Assembly (NCBI RefSeq): GCF_004339745.1 | Contig: NZ_SMGP01000003.1 | Location: forward strand, 620,001-684,000 | Source: Paraburkholderia sp. BL9I2N2 | Lineage (GTDB): Bacteria > Pseudomonadota > Gammaproteobacteria > Burkholderiales > Burkholderiaceae | Length of the DNA stretch: 64,000 nucleotides | Direction: 5' to 3' | Part shown: positions 43,870-53,947 of the stretch, piece by piece | How positions within the stretch are numbered: position 1 is the first letter of the stretch | Layout of the letters: each line of letters opens with the position of its first letter | Made by a program: the position numbers and the translations under genes | The notes under the pieces: generated by a model | Seen by the model: the letters and a program-made list of their open reading frames with translations, nothing else | The model's database searches: none | Told to the model about the DNA's origin: nothing

Positions 43870-46569
43870 ATGTACAAGCAAACCAGCAACCAGTTCAAGT
43901 ATTTCGTTGGCGTCAACTCGCTCGCGCAGATCGCCACGCGGGACGATCGCGTGTGCGTACTTAACATCCTGGGCGGTGAGTCCTCAGAGGTAACGCCCGT
44001 CAGTCATGCGTTTTCGGGCGGCAATATTGTCTTCGGCACGGCGCCGGGCAAGGGCGGCCAGGTGCTCGCCACATCTATCGGCGATATCCCGGTTTACAAC
44101 AACGTTCGCGAGGGTCTGGAGGCAGGGCATCGCTTCAACTGCGGCGTGGTCTATCTACCGCCATCGGCGGCTCGCGACGGCGTCGCCGAACTGATCCGCG
44201 TCAATCCCGATCTGAAGAAGATTTTCATCATCACCGAGAAGATCGCCGTGCACGACGCTCGCGAAATTCGCGCAATGGGCCAGCAGGCGGGCATCGACAT
44301 CTTCGGGGCGAACGGGCTGGGCGTCGCCGACTCGTGGAATCGTGTGAGAATCGGCGGAGCACTCGGTGGTGATAGTCCAGACGATTCATTGCGCAAGGGA
44401 TCGATCGCCATCTTCTCGAACTCAGGCGGCTTCAGCACGACGATCGCGCAGTACCTGCGCATGAGCGGCTGGGGCACGTCGACGGTCATCTCCAGCGGCA
44501 AGGACGTCTACATCCACTATGCCGCACCGGAATTTGCCTTTGCGCTCGCCAATGATGCGCGCAGCAAGGCCGCCGTGCTCTATTGCGAACCGGGCGGCTA
44601 CTACGAGGCCGACGCGGCCTTCACGAAGCCGGCGGTGGCCTGCGTGGTGGGTCGTTGGAAGAGTCGCCTCACGCGTGCGGTCGGCCATGCGGGCGCGATG
44701 GCCGGCGGCTCCGACGACGCACAAGCCAAGGAACGCTGGTTCATGGAGAAGTTCGGCGTGGACCGGCTTTTCACGCCCGACGATCCGTGCTGCTCCGCCA
44801 AGGGCGCGGTCGTCACGAACATCGCGCATATCCCGGCGGCGCTGACCGCCGTGATGCGCGCCAACGCGACGATGCCCGACTTCGAGCCCGAAGGCAGTCT
44901 CGCGCTCAAGCCGTGGTTTGGCTCCGACCAGGGCATCCAGCTTCCGTCCGGCCTTGCGATTCCCGTGGTCGGTGCGGTCGCCCCCTATGACGAGCAGGTC
45001 TTGCAGGTCAATCGGCAAGTCGGGGCGATTGCGCCGCGTCAGGCGCTCAAGGACGCATCGGGCGCTTCGCAGATGGATGCGAAAACGCAGGTCAGCAGCC
45101 TGCATGGCGCCTCGATGCTCGACGCAGCGACGCATTCGCTCGAAGCGAACGTCTGCCTTGCCCTGCTTCACGAGATCGGCGGCGAGAACGACGAGAAGCT
45201 CATCGATGTCGCGATCACCGCGTTCGTCAATCTTCACGGAACGCCGGAACTCGCGGCGGCGCAAGCCGCTCGCGAGGCCGGAAACGCGCCCAACGCGATC
45301 CTGGCGGCCGCGGCTTCGATCATCGGGCCGAATCGCCAGCGAGCGGCTCGGGATGCCGCGAAATGGATGATCGATCGCTTCTCGGCAGCTGGCCTTACGA
45401 GCCCGCTCGATGAGAACTTCGACATCGCCCGGATCGACGCGAGCGGCAGCGAGCCGTTTTTCGCCGACTCAAGCGATCCGCGCGCTGAGGCGATGCTCGC
45501 GGGACTCGCCGAGCGTGGGGCCCAGTCGGTCCTCGTCCGCTGGCTCGCGTCTCAACCTGATCACCCGACGGCCGACGCGGTGCTGGCCGCGATCACCACG
45601 ACGCTCGCATGGGGACCGCTGATGCGAAAGCGCATCTCGCGCGTTACGGCCGAGAGCCTGCCCTGGTGGACCATGCTGTTCGGGACGCTGATCGGCGCAT
45701 CGGCGGATGCCTCGCGACACCGTCCAGACGGCTTCTGCGGCTTTACCACGCAAGCTTTGCTGAACGAACACAGTCTCACGGAAATCTGCTTTGCCGCGCT
45801 GCTCAACCTCGAACCCGGGCCCGACGATCTGTTCGCTTTCAAGACGCTCGTCGGTCTGCTGCTCACCAACGGTCCAGGAGCCATCTCGGCGCAGGGTGCG
45901 AAAGGCGCGGTATCGGCCGACGGTCCGGAAAGTCCAGAGCGAGTGCAACTCAACAAGGCTCTGGTCGGCTTTCTCACGCATACCGGCTATACGCATGGCG
46001 GCAACGGCTATGAGGGCATCGCGTTCCTGATCGAAGCGTTCCGGGACAGCGGCCTCGCCGATCCGTCCGACCCTGTACATGGCGTTGACCTGCGCTCGCT
46101 GGCCGAGCGCTCGGTCGAGCGGTATGCGCAATACAAGGCCCGGCAGAAGCATGCCGGCAGCCTCGATATCGCGAAGCTGCCGGGGGTGAACCATCCGGTC
46201 TTCAAGGACAGGCCGGTCAACCACGATCCGCGCGAAGTGTTCATCGCGGACCTGTGCGAGAAGCGCGGGGAATACAACGTGTTCCATGCGTTCTATCGCG
46301 AACTTGTGCAGGCGTTGTTCGATGCCGGCGTGTCCCGCAACGTGTATTGCGTCAACGTCGATGCGGTGATCGCAGCGCTGCTGCTGAAGATGCTGTGGCA
46401 GCCGCTGCGACGTGGTGAATTGAGCGAGACCGATCTGGAAACCGCCGCGTTCACGATCTTCCTTTATCCCCGCATGCTCGGATGCGCGGCGGAAATCGAC
46501 GATCACCTGAACCGGGGACGCAATATGGACACCCGAACGCCCGCGTCGCAATGCCGATTTGTAGCTTGA
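43870..46569 (+). CDS. ATP-citrate-lyase-like alpha subunit (CoA ligase plus citrate-synthase-like)
   Basis: An 899-aa fusion. Residues 1-330 are the CoA-binding / ligase alpha part, with phosphohistidine His273 in [10 protein letters not shown] and the loop [10 protein letters not shown]. The rest is citrate-synthase-like, with an extra region about 420-640 ([35 protein letters not shown]) that looks like a second, degenerate synthase half. The catalytic set is kept: His709 (THGGNGYEG), His775 (GVNHPVFKD) and Asp831 (NVDAVIA). Known AclA large subunits are about 600 aa, so this one is about 300 longer. It probably cleaves citryl-CoA or a homologous acyl-CoA to acetyl-CoA plus a keto acid. 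Confidence 0.85.
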   Translation: MYKQTSNQFKYFVGVNSLAQIATRDDRVCVLNILGGESSEVTPVSHAFSGGNIVFGTAPGKGGQVLATSIGDIPVYNNVREGLEAGHRFNCGVVYLPPSAARDGVAELIRVNPDLKKIFIITEKIAVHDAREIRAMGQQAGIDIFGANGLGVADSWNRVRIGGALGGDSPDDSLRKGSIAIFSNSGGFSTTIAQYLRMSGWGTSTVISSGKDVYIHYAAPEFAFALANDARSKAAVLYCEPGGYYEADAAFTKPAVACVVGRWKSRLTRAVGHAGAMAGGSDDAQAKERWFMEKFGVDRLFTPDDPCCSAKGAVVTNIAHIPAALTAVMRANATMPDFEPEGSLALKPWFGSDQGIQLPSGLAIPVVGAVAPYDEQVLQVNRQVGAIAPRQALKDASGASQMDAKTQVSSLHGASMLDAATHSLEANVCLALLHEIGGENDEKLIDVAITAFVNLHGTPELAAAQAAREAGNAPNAILAAAASIIGPNRQRAARDAAKWMIDRFSAAGLTSPLDENFDIARIDASGSEPFFADSSDPRAEAMLAGLAERGAQSVLVRWLASQPDHPTADAVLAAITTTLAWGPLMRKRISRVTAESLPWWTMLFGTLIGASADASRHRPDGFCGFTTQALLNEHSLTEICFAALLNLEPGPDDLFAFKTLVGLLLTNGPGAISAQGAKGAVSADGPESPERVQLNKALVGFLTHTGYTHGGNGYEGIAFLIEAFRDSGLADPSDPVHGVDLRSLAERSVERYAQYKARQKHAGSLDIAKLPGVNHPVFKDRPVNHDPREVFIADLCEKRGEYNVFHAFYRELVQALFDAGVSRNVYCVNVDAVIAALLLKMLWQPLRRGELSETDLETAAFTIFLYPRMLGCAAEIDDHLNRGRNMDTRTPASQCRFVA

Positions 46570-46584
46570 GCGCTTTCCCGACAC

Positions 46585-46632
46585 TGATAACCAACGGACA
46601 TCAATCGTTTCGAAAATAGCACTTATCGTTTC
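46585..46632 (+). promoter_or_regulatory. Regulatory repeat 2, before the tricarboxylate transporter
   Basis: TGAT at 46585 and ATCA at 46600 have the same 11-base gap as repeat 1, followed by TTTCGAAAATAGCACTTATC. It lies about 80 bases before the MFS start, inside what would otherwise be one operon, so it probably gives this gene its own regulated promoter. Confidence 0.7.
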
Positions 46633-46708
46633 ATGTGGTTCGGGCGAATATTCGACAAACAACAAATCGCCCGAACACCGCAAGTTCAAAATTTCTGGAG
46701 ACAACTCG

Positions 46709-48007
46709 ATGCATCCCTCCTCACCCCCACTGGCCCCCGGGCAATCGAAGGTATCCGCCGTGCTACGCGTGACGGCAGGCAACTTCCTGGAGCAGTTCGA
46801 CTTCTTCCTGTTCGGCTTCTATGCCACGCAGATTGCCGCGGTCTTTTTCCCGGCGGGGAGCGAGTTCGCTTCACTGATGATGACGTTCGCCGTGTTCGGC
46901 GCGGGCTTCCTAATGCGGCCGCTCGGTGCGATCATCCTCGGCGCGTACATCGACGATGTCGGCCGCCGCAAGGGCCTGATCGTCACGCTGTCGATTATGG
47001 CGAGCGGCACCATCCTGATCGCGTTCGTGCCCGGCTATGCGACGATCGGACTCTTCGCCCCGGCGCTGGTTCTCATCGGTCGTCTGCTGCAAGGCTTCTC
47101 GGCGGGAGCTGAACTCGGCGGGGTATCGGTGTATCTCGCCGAAATGGCGACGCCGGGCCGCAAGGGCTTCTTCACGAGTTGGCAGTCGGCGAGCCAGCAA
47201 GTGGCTATCGTCATCGCCGCCGCGCTCGGCTTCGCGCTCAATCAGTGGCTCGACACGGCGGCGATCGCTGCGTGGGGATGGCGCGTGCCGTTCTTCGTCG
47301 GCTGCATGATCGTGCCTTTCATCTTCCTCCTGCGGCGCAATCTCGAGGAAACGCAGGAATTCAAACAGCGCCAGCATCGCCCGAGCATGAAAGAGGTCTT
47401 TGCTACGCTCGTGCAGAACTGGAATGTCGTGATCGCTGGCGTGCTGCTGGTGGCAATGACCACCACGAGCTTCTATCTGATCACGGTGTATGCGCCGACC
47501 TTCGGCAAGACGGTCCTGCATCTGAGCACTGCCGACAGCCTGCTCGTCACGCTGTGCGTGGGTGTCTCCAATTTCATCTGGCTGCCGATTGGTGGTGCGC
47601 TGTCGGATAGGATCGGACGCCGTCCGCTCCTTCTTGCGATGACGATCCTGGCAATTGCGACCGCCTACCCGGCGCTGTCGCTGCTGGCCCACGCACCGAG
47701 CTTCGTCAACATGCTGCTTGTGCTGCTCTGGCTATCGTTCATGTACGGCATGTACAACGGCGCGATGGTCGTCGCGCTCACTGAGGTGATGCCAGTGGAG
47801 GTACGCGTCGCCGGATTTTCACTCGCCTACAGCCTCGCGACAGCGGTCTTCGGAGGTTTTACTCCCGTCATCTCGACCGCGCTCATTCATATGACGGGTG
47901 ATAAAGCCGCGCCAGGCTACTGGATGAGCTTCGCCGCGGTGTGCGGGCTCGGAGCAACACTCGCACTGTACCGGCGCCGTCGCGTTCCACTGCATGCGGC
48001 TCCCTGA
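46709..48007 (+). CDS. MFS tricarboxylate:H+ symporter (CitA/TcuC type)
   Basis: A 432-aa carrier of the metabolite:H+ symporter branch with about 12 membrane segments. The start [20 protein letters not shown] and the loop [20 protein letters not shown] are characteristic, as is [20 protein letters not shown]. CitA imports citrate and TcuC tricarballylate with protons. GGAGACAAC precedes the ATG. Next to a citrate-lyase-like pair, citrate or a close analogue is the likely cargo. The SBP gene follows 45 bases later. Confidence 0.9.
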   Translation: MHPSSPPLAPGQSKVSAVLRVTAGNFLEQFDFFLFGFYATQIAAVFFPAGSEFASLMMTFAVFGAGFLMRPLGAIILGAYIDDVGRRKGLIVTLSIMASGTILIAFVPGYATIGLFAPALVLIGRLLQGFSAGAELGGVSVYLAEMATPGRKGFFTSWQSASQQVAIVIAAALGFALNQWLDTAAIAAWGWRVPFFVGCMIVPFIFLLRRNLEETQEFKQRQHRPSMKEVFATLVQNWNVVIAGVLLVAMTTTSFYLITVYAPTFGKTVLHLSTADSLLVTLCVGVSNFIWLPIGGALSDRIGRRPLLLAMTILAIATAYPALSLLAHAPSFVNMLLVLLWLSFMYGMYNGAMVVALTEVMPVEVRVAGFSLAYSLATAVFGGFTPVISTALIHMTGDKAAPGYWMSFAAVCGLGATLALYRRRRVPLHAAP

Positions 48008-48052
48008 AGCATCGCACGCCTCCTCGAACACCAGACTGACATTTATCGCCCA

Positions 48053-48835
48053 ATGAAATCCTTCCTTCTGAAACTCTGCACCGCGGCGCTGCTCGGCACC
48101 TGCGCCGCTGCGGCGAATGTGCAGGCCGCCGATCTGCATGTAATGAGTTCGGGTGGCTTTACCGCCGCCTACAAGCTGCTCGGCCCGAAGTTCGCGGCGT
48201 TCAGCGGCGATACGCTCGATACCGCGCTCGGCCCGTCGATGGGCAAGTCGCCGGAGGCCATTCCGAACCGGCTTCAGCGCGGCGAACCTGCCGACGTGGT
48301 GATCATGGTCGGCTATGCACTCGATGATCTGATCAAGCAGGGCAAGGTGATTCCCGGTTCGCGCGTCGAGCTTGCGGATTCGCGGATCGGCATGGTGGTG
48401 CGCGACGGCGCGCCGAGGCCCGACATCGGGTCCGAGGCGGCGCTCAAGGCAACCTTGCTGCATGCCCGGTCGATCGCTTACTCGGATAGTGCGAGCGGCG
48501 TCTATATCGAGCGCGAGTTGTTCAAGCGGCTCGGCATCGAGGAGCAGGTCAAGACCAAGGCGAAGATGATCCCCAAAATTCCGGTGGCGTCCGTTGTGGC
48601 GACGGGCGACTACGAAGTGGGATTTCAGCAGGTGAGTGAGCTGCTTCCGGTGAAGGGCGCGGCGTATGTCGGCAAGATTCCGGAGTCGATGCAGTCCGTC
48701 ACGCGCTTTGCGGCCGGCATTCCCGTCGGCGCGCAACACCCCAGGGAAGCCAAAGCGCTGCTCGACTATCTCGCGTCGCCCGCCGTGCAGCCGGAGGTGA
48801 CATCGACCGGGCTCGATTCCGTCGCCACCCATTGA
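48053..48835 (+). CDS. Periplasmic substrate-binding protein, ModA-like fold, without a transporter
   Basis: A 260-aa protein with a signal peptide (FLLKLCTAALLGTCAAAANV, cut near QAA). The mature part resembles molybdate-binding ModA relatives (DLHVMSSGGFTAAYKLLGPK, ADVVIMVGYALDDLIKQG, AYSDSASGVYIERELF). No ABC permease or ATPase lies nearby, so it is not part of a standard ABC importer. Such solo proteins in catabolic operons may buffer a substrate or serve sensing. The ligand is more likely an organic acid than molybdate, judging from the neighbours. Confidence 0.82.
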   Translation: MKSFLLKLCTAALLGTCAAAANVQAADLHVMSSGGFTAAYKLLGPKFAAFSGDTLDTALGPSMGKSPEAIPNRLQRGEPADVVIMVGYALDDLIKQGKVIPGSRVELADSRIGMVVRDGAPRPDIGSEAALKATLLHARSIAYSDSASGVYIERELFKRLGIEEQVKTKAKMIPKIPVASVVATGDYEVGFQQVSELLPVKGAAYVGKIPESMQSVTRFAAGIPVGAQHPREAKALLDYLASPAVQPEVTSTGLDSVATH

Positions 48836-48850
48836 GACGAAGGCAACGAT

Positions 48851-50158
48851 TCAGCCCGTCAGGTCGGCGGGCTGATCGAATGCATCCTCATCCTCAGGCT
48901 CATGCGCCAGGCTCAATGCGTTCTTCAGGCGCACCCGGTCGCAGGAACGCTCCCACATCGATACGAAGATCACCGCGCAGGCATTGCTGATCACACTCGT
49001 CAGGGCGCGCGCTTCGGACATGAAGCGATCGATGCCCACCAGCAGCGCGACGCCTGCAAGCGGCAAGTCGGGGATGACGGCCAGCGTCGCGACGAGCGCA
49101 ACCAGTCCGCTGCCCGTTACGCCCGCCGCGCCCTTCGACGTGAGCAGCATGACCGCGAGCATGGTCGCGATCTGGCCGCCCGAGAGGTGAACATCGCACG
49201 CTTGAGCGATGAACATGGAGGCGAGCGTCAGGTAGATCGCCGTGCCGTCGAGGTTGAACGAATAGCCGGCGGGCAGCACGAGTCCCACGATTCCCTTGTC
49301 GCAGCCAAGCGCTTCGAGCTTGACGATGAGGCGCGGCAGCACGGGTTCGGTCGACGAAGTCGCGAGTACGATGACGAGTTCTTCGCGAATGTAGCGCAGC
49401 AGTCGCCAGAGCGAGAAGCCATGCAGCCGTGCGAGTGGACCGAGCACGCAAACGATGAACAGCAGGCACGCCGCGTAGAACGCCACCATCAGCATGCCGA
49501 GCGAGCCAATCGAACGAATGCCGAAGCGGCCCACCGTGAATGCCATCGCGCCGAATGCGCCGACCGGCGCAAGCCGCATGATCATCGCAAGGATGCGAAA
49601 CAGCACGTGAGCGATGCCGTCGATGAATTCCTGTACCCGCCGCCCGGCGCTTTGGTTGGCATTCAATGCGAAGCCGAACAGAAGGGCAAGCAGCAGCACC
49701 GGCAGCACCTCGCCTTTCTCGAAAGCGCCGACGAGCGTCTCAGGGATCACATGCAGCGCGAATTCGACGAATCCGTGCGACTGCGAGCGCGTCGAATACT
49801 GCGCGAGGACCGTCGCATCCAGATGATGCGCGTCGATGTGCAGGCCCGCGCCCGGGTGCAGCGCAAACGCGCTCGCCAGCCCCAGAACGAGCGCAACAAT
49901 GGTGAGAAAGTAGAACAACGCCAGCGCCTTCAGAATCGTCCGCCCGATCTTCGAGCCGCTCGCAAGCGACGTGATGCCGGTGACGATCGTGCAAAAGACG
50001 ATCGGCGCGATCATCATGCGCACCAGCGCGACGAACGCATCGCTGAGTGGTTTGAGCGACGCGCCGGCCTGCGGCCAGAAGTGGCCGACGGTCATGCCAA
50101 GCCCCATTCCAAGCAGGACCTGGACGTAAAGCAGCCTGAAGGGCCTTGCCAACGTCAT
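48851..50158 (-). CDS. dctA: Dicarboxylate:cation symporter (DctA family)
   Basis: A 435-aa DAACS-family carrier. Typical stretches are MMIAPIVFCTIVTGI, the serine-rich hairpin VLATSSTEPVLPRL, GYSFNLDGTAIYLTLASMF for cation binding, and LLTSKGAAGVTGSGLVAL. It imports C4-dicarboxylates such as succinate, fumarate or malate with protons or sodium. Its ATG overlaps the TGA of the lysR gene by four bases, so both are one transcript running toward the citrate-lyase-like operon. It may recover C4 acids made by that pathway, though it could have a different role. Confidence 0.92.
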   Translation of the reverse strand: MTLARPFRLLYVQVLLGMGLGMTVGHFWPQAGASLKPLSDAFVALVRMMIAPIVFCTIVTGITSLASGSKIGRTILKALALFYFLTIVALVLGLASAFALHPGAGLHIDAHHLDATVLAQYSTRSQSHGFVEFALHVIPETLVGAFEKGEVLPVLLLALLFGFALNANQSAGRRVQEFIDGIAHVLFRILAMIMRLAPVGAFGAMAFTVGRFGIRSIGSLGMLMVAFYAACLLFIVCVLGPLARLHGFSLWRLLRYIREELVIVLATSSTEPVLPRLIVKLEALGCDKGIVGLVLPAGYSFNLDGTAIYLTLASMFIAQACDVHLSGGQIATMLAVMLLTSKGAAGVTGSGLVALVATLAVIPDLPLAGVALLVGIDRFMSEARALTSVISNACAVIFVSMWERSCDRVRLKNALSLAHEPEDEDAFDQPADLTG

Positions 50159-51087
50159 TTCGGCGCCTTCTTTCCCGCGGCGCCGACCGTGCCGCTGCGC
50201 TTCGTGTCGAGGATCGTCTGATAGAACTGTTGCGCGGCGGGCGCGAGCGGACGTCCGCGGCGCCTGACTATGCCGACGCGTCTCGTCACAACCGGATCGA
50301 CGAGCGGCACGCTCGTCAGAATCGGATGGTCGCGCATGGGCATGGCCATTGAAGGCACGGCGGCCACACCGAGTCCTGCTTCGATCAGGCCAAGCATGGT
50401 GGTGACATGGCGGGTCTCGCAGACGCTAGGCATCCTCGGCGCCACGGTGGTCAGCGCCTGATCGAGCAGCAGGCGGTTGCCAGAAGTCTTGTCCACGGAT
50501 ACATATTCGTGTTCATAAAGCTCGTTCCAGGTCACGCGCTTTTTCTGAGCAAGGGGATGATCGCGGCGGCACGCGGCGACAAACCGTTCCTGCAGCAAGA
50601 CCTTGAACTCGACCTCGGTCTCCTGGCTGCCCATGAAGCTGACGCCGAAATCGGCTTCGCCGCTGATCACTGAGCCGAGCACTTCGTTGGCGCTCGAGTC
50701 GAGGAGCTTGACCCGGATTCGCGGATAGCGACTGTGATAGGCGGCAATGACGCTCGGCAGGAAATAATAGGCAACGGACGGCACACACGCGATGGTCACA
50801 TGACCCAGGCGGCTCGTGGAGACGTCGCGGATACCGAGCAACGCGACATCGAGATCGTCGAGCAATTGTTCCGCGCTCGGGGCGAAAACGCGTCCTACGG
50901 TCGTGAGCGTAACGCTTCGGGTTGTTCGCTCGAACAGCCGCACGCCGAGCGCCGCTTCGAGCTTCTCGACGCGGCGGCTCAATGCCGGCTGCGAGATGTT
51001 GACCGCCTCCGCGGCTTTGCGGAAGCTACCCAACTCGACGACAGCTCGAAACGCCTGCAAATCGTTCAGGTCGAAGTTAACGCCCAC
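50155..51087 (-). CDS. LysR-family transcriptional regulator of the dctA / citrate-lyase region
   Basis: A 310-aa regulator with the helix-turn-helix FRAVVELGSFRKAAEAVNIS, QPALSRRVEKLEAALGVRLF and an effector domain (FGVSFMGSQETEVEFKVLLQ, CRRDHPLAQKKRVTW). It is followed by dctA in the same operon and is the only regulator near the acl-like genes. The paired T-N11-A repeats at 42212 and 46585 are its probable binding sites, with a tri- or dicarboxylate as effector. No equally good copy was found directly upstream of lysR itself. Confidence 0.92.
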   Translation of the reverse strand: MGVNFDLNDLQAFRAVVELGSFRKAAEAVNISQPALSRRVEKLEAALGVRLFERTTRSVTLTTVGRVFAPSAEQLLDDLDVALLGIRDVSTSRLGHVTIACVPSVAYYFLPSVIAAYHSRYPRIRVKLLDSSANEVLGSVISGEADFGVSFMGSQETEVEFKVLLQERFVAACRRDHPLAQKKRVTWNELYEHEYVSVDKTSGNRLLLDQALTTVAPRMPSVCETRHVTTMLGLIEAGLGVAAVPSMAMPMRDHPILTSVPLVDPVVTRRVGIVRRRGRPLAPAAQQFYQTILDTKRSGTVGAAGKKAPK

Positions 51088-51269
51088 GAGCCATCCTCCG
51101 AATTTTAGATGCGGCTATTTTGCATGATGCGGGCGAAAGCGACCATCGAGAGCAACACTCGGTAAATTCAGCCCAAGGATCGCACCGAAGTCGGGGCGGG
51201 GGCCGGTTCCGTGGTGTCAGCGGTCATTCATGGCCGAGAGGTGGGCGTCTCTTTATGACCGAGAGCGCC

Positions 51270-51294
51270 AGCTCCGTGGACGCTCCACGGAGCT
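51270..51294. repeat. Perfect 11-bp inverted repeat
   Basis: AGCTCCGTGGA, CGC, TCCACGGAGCT. There is no T-run on either side. It lies in a gene-free stretch (51130-51448) between the LysR gene and a GNAT remnant. It may be a protein-binding palindrome or a rho-independent hairpin without its tail. Confidence 0.7.
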
Positions 51295-51448
51295 GACGTT
51301 GGAGTTTTCAATGGCAGCTTCCGACGGGCGGGTGAACGCGTACGCCAGGCCAGTTTCGGACGTTCGACATTGCTGGACGAATCGTCGACAATCTGCAGTT
51401 GTTTAGCCCTCGGGCCACTAACGCGAACAGTCCCGATCGAGTCTTCAC

Positions 51449-51700
51449 ATGCCACAAATCGAATTGAAGCAGGCTGAGAAAACAGACCATCAGCTAATCG
51501 TAAACCTGATGCAGTTTTATAACTATGACTTCGGTGAGTGGATTCCGCTTTCGTTCGCGGACGACGGTTTTTTTGCTATCCGTCCGAAGCTCGATTATCT
51601 CGCCAGTTCAACGACGATTCCATTTCTCATTCTCGTCGATGCCCAAATCGCCGGTTTCGTCATCGTCGACGTCGAGGTTCATGCCACGGGGGCACAGTTC
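51449..51700 (+). pseudogene. GNAT acetyltransferase, N-terminal remnant
   Basis: The reading MPQIELKQAEKTDHQLIVNL, then YNYDFGEWIPLSFADDGFF, then PFLILVDAQIAGFVIVDVEV resembles a GNAT N-terminus up to the strand before the acetyl-CoA loop. After FNIG the frame leaves the family and stops at 51763. The CoA-binding motif is missing, so the enzyme is not functional. Confidence 0.65.
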
Positions 51701-51763
51701 AATATCGGTTGCGCGACGGCAGGCCGTTGCCCCTGCAGGCGGACGCGCTCGCGCTCGGCTTAG

Positions 51764-52408
51764 TGAGCCTACGCGATGGTGTGCAGTTCTCCAGAGTATG
51801 CGATCCACAGACGGCGAGCGACGAGGTGATGCAGACAGTGCTTGCGGGATTTTTCTCGTGCGTATTGTGGCGGCGCCGGAAGAAATACAGGACGCCGATC
51901 ATCGCGCGGACGTGGCTGGCCGCAGACGTCGGATGCCCACCGCGGGCGCCGACAACATCCGTGGCCAGCGTCCAGCACGATGAAACTGAAGGCCATTGCC
52001 TGGGCAACGTGCTGTACCGCGCTCAGCCTGTCGGTCGTCAGAACTCGGTGCCCCGAAAGAACTCTTCCGTCTCGTACGGTCGCCGCAGGTAGTGGTGTAT
52101 GTCAAGCTGTCAAAGGAGATAATCATGTTTTACGACCACACGAATTCTCAAAGTATTGATCACTGAAGTGGTACGAGTGATCGGCGCGACGTGGGTTCGG
52201 CGGCGAACGATATCATCGGTGTGATCAATCCTGCTCCGGCAAGGAACTGGTCATGGGCGCATCGCAGTGACTCATATGACTGGATGGACTGGCACAGTCC
52301 ATTTCCTGCGATAGCCCCGTCGGTGACCGTGCCCTGATTTCGGATACAACAGGATCGTCCTATCAGCGAAGCAATGGAAGATACGAAAATCATAGCCACG
52401 ATCTGCGG
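51764..52408. other. Stretch without a supported gene
   Basis: A plus-strand frame contains QADALALGLVSLRDGVQFSR, which looks protein-like, but it has no start or recognisable family and is cut by neighbouring frames. The rest shows nothing I can name. Confidence 0.4.
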
Positions 52409-53821
52409 ATGGCGAAATCGCGCTTCAGGTGCGCATTTCCGAAGGTCTTGACTGCAGTAACCTACCGAGAAGCGGCAACCAACGGCTACGAAATGCTAAG
52501 GATCGACGAAGTCACGAATAGCGAAGGTTTCGCCGAGCGATGCGATGTCGCGATAGTAGGCGGCGGCATTGTTGGCGTCAGCACCGCGTATGAACTGGCG
52601 CGACGCGGCCTCCAGGTGGCTCTGCTCGAAAAGGGCGTCATTGGTTGCGAGCAGTCGGGCCGCAATTGGGGCTGGGTGCGTCAGCAGAACCGCGACCTCC
52701 ATGAGTTGCCGCTCGCGATGCAGAGCCTCAAGCGCTGGAGCGAACTAAGCGAAGAACTGGGCGAGGACATTGGGTTTCGTAAGGCGGGCATCCTGTACGG
52801 CACGGAGCATGAATCTGACATCGCGCAATGGGAGTCGTGGCTTGCCCGCGCCCGGGAAGTCGGCTTTAACAGCGAGATCCTCAGTGCGCGCGAACTGGCA
52901 GTGCGCATTCCGTCCGGACGTGCGAAGTGGGCTGGAGGGCTGTGGTCGGCCACGGACGGCCGCGCCGAGCCGTCGAAAGCCGCGCCTTCGATTGCTCGCG
53001 GCGCGCAAGGTCTCGGCGCGATGGTGTATCAGAACTGCGCGGTACGAAGTCTCGACATGAGCGCGGGGCGTGTCTCTGGCGTCTGGACGGAGCGCGGCCG
53101 GCTCGCAGCCGACACCGTCGTTCTCGCGGGAGGCGCCTGGAGCGCGTTGTTCTGCCAGCATCACGGCATCGACCTGCCATCCATCAACGTGATGGGAACG
53201 GCGTTGCGAACCGCTGAGGCGCCGGGGGTTATCGAAGGCTGTTTCTCCGGGCCTAACTTCGCGCTGAGGCGACGGTTGGACGGCGGCTATACGATCGCGG
53301 TTCCCGGCCACGGACGTGTGGAGCTCGCGCCACAAAACCTGCGGCATTCGGTAAAGTTCCGCACCATGTTCCGCAGCAAGCTGAAGAAAAAACTGAAGAT
53401 TCGCGTCGGTGCCAGCTTCTTCCACGGACCGGAAGCAAGCGCGACCTGGCGCGACGATGACGTCTCGCCGTTCGAAGGAACACGGGTGCTGGATCCCCGG
53501 CCTGATACCGAATGGCTCGAACGTGCGCTGCAAAACGTGGCCAGCGTGTTTCCCGAACTGTCGGGCTTGCGGATCGCTCACGCGTGGGCGGGCGCGATCG
53601 ACACGACGCCGGACCTCGTTCCCGTCATCTCGAAGGTTAATGCGAAACCCGGTCTCGTGATCGCATCCGGCTTCAGCGGACACGGCTTTGGACTAGGGCC
53701 AGGCGCAGGCGTGCTCGTGAGCCGGCTGGTAATGGACGAGGAGCCGCAGTTCGACATTAGTCCCTACAGACTCGCCCGCTTTTCGGACGGAACGAAACTG
53801 AGCAGCCCCGAAATGATGTGA
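52409..53821 (+). CDS. FAD-dependent oxidoreductase, D-amino-acid oxidase (DadA) fold
   Basis: Up to 470 aa; the true start may be ATG 52493, because relatives begin shortly before the FAD motif. CDVAIVGGGIVGVSTAYELA binds FAD, EQSGRNWGWVRQQNRD is the conserved second segment and SGFSGHGFGLGPGAGVLVSR closes the FAD site. The family oxidises amino acids, sarcosine-like amines or hydroxy acids and passes electrons to O2 or quinones. No partner genes such as a racemase or transporter lie next to it, so the substrate is unknown. No clear ribosome binding site decides the start. Confidence 0.88.
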   Translation: MAKSRFRCAFPKVLTAVTYREAATNGYEMLRIDEVTNSEGFAERCDVAIVGGGIVGVSTAYELARRGLQVALLEKGVIGCEQSGRNWGWVRQQNRDLHELPLAMQSLKRWSELSEELGEDIGFRKAGILYGTEHESDIAQWESWLARAREVGFNSEILSARELAVRIPSGRAKWAGGLWSATDGRAEPSKAAPSIARGAQGLGAMVYQNCAVRSLDMSAGRVSGVWTERGRLAADTVVLAGGAWSALFCQHHGIDLPSINVMGTALRTAEAPGVIEGCFSGPNFALRRRLDGGYTIAVPGHGRVELAPQNLRHSVKFRTMFRSKLKKKLKIRVGASFFHGPEASATWRDDDVSPFEGTRVLDPRPDTEWLERALQNVASVFPELSGLRIAHAWAGAIDTTPDLVPVISKVNAKPGLVIASGFSGHGFGLGPGAGVLVSRLVMDEEPQFDISPYRLARFSDGTKLSSPEMM

Positions 53822-53947
53822 CGCGAGGCCGCGGGCAAACTATCGCGGCAGCCCACTTCGGGAGATTGAACCTCCAGTGCAATTCAACCGTATTGACTAA
53901 CGGCCGTTGCAATTTTAAAAGCGGCCGGAGATCTTGATCGAGCTCGT

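Noticed and set aside
45469-46782. Minus-strand open frame of 437 codons opposite the citrate-synthase-like domain
   Set aside because: The plus strand carries the conserved catalytic residues; the antisense frame has no motif or start signal.
48902-50221. Plus-strand open frame of 439 codons opposite dctA
   Set aside because: The composition (very high Arg, Gln, His) is typical of an antisense frame, and the opposite strand encodes a clear DctA carrier overlapping lysR.
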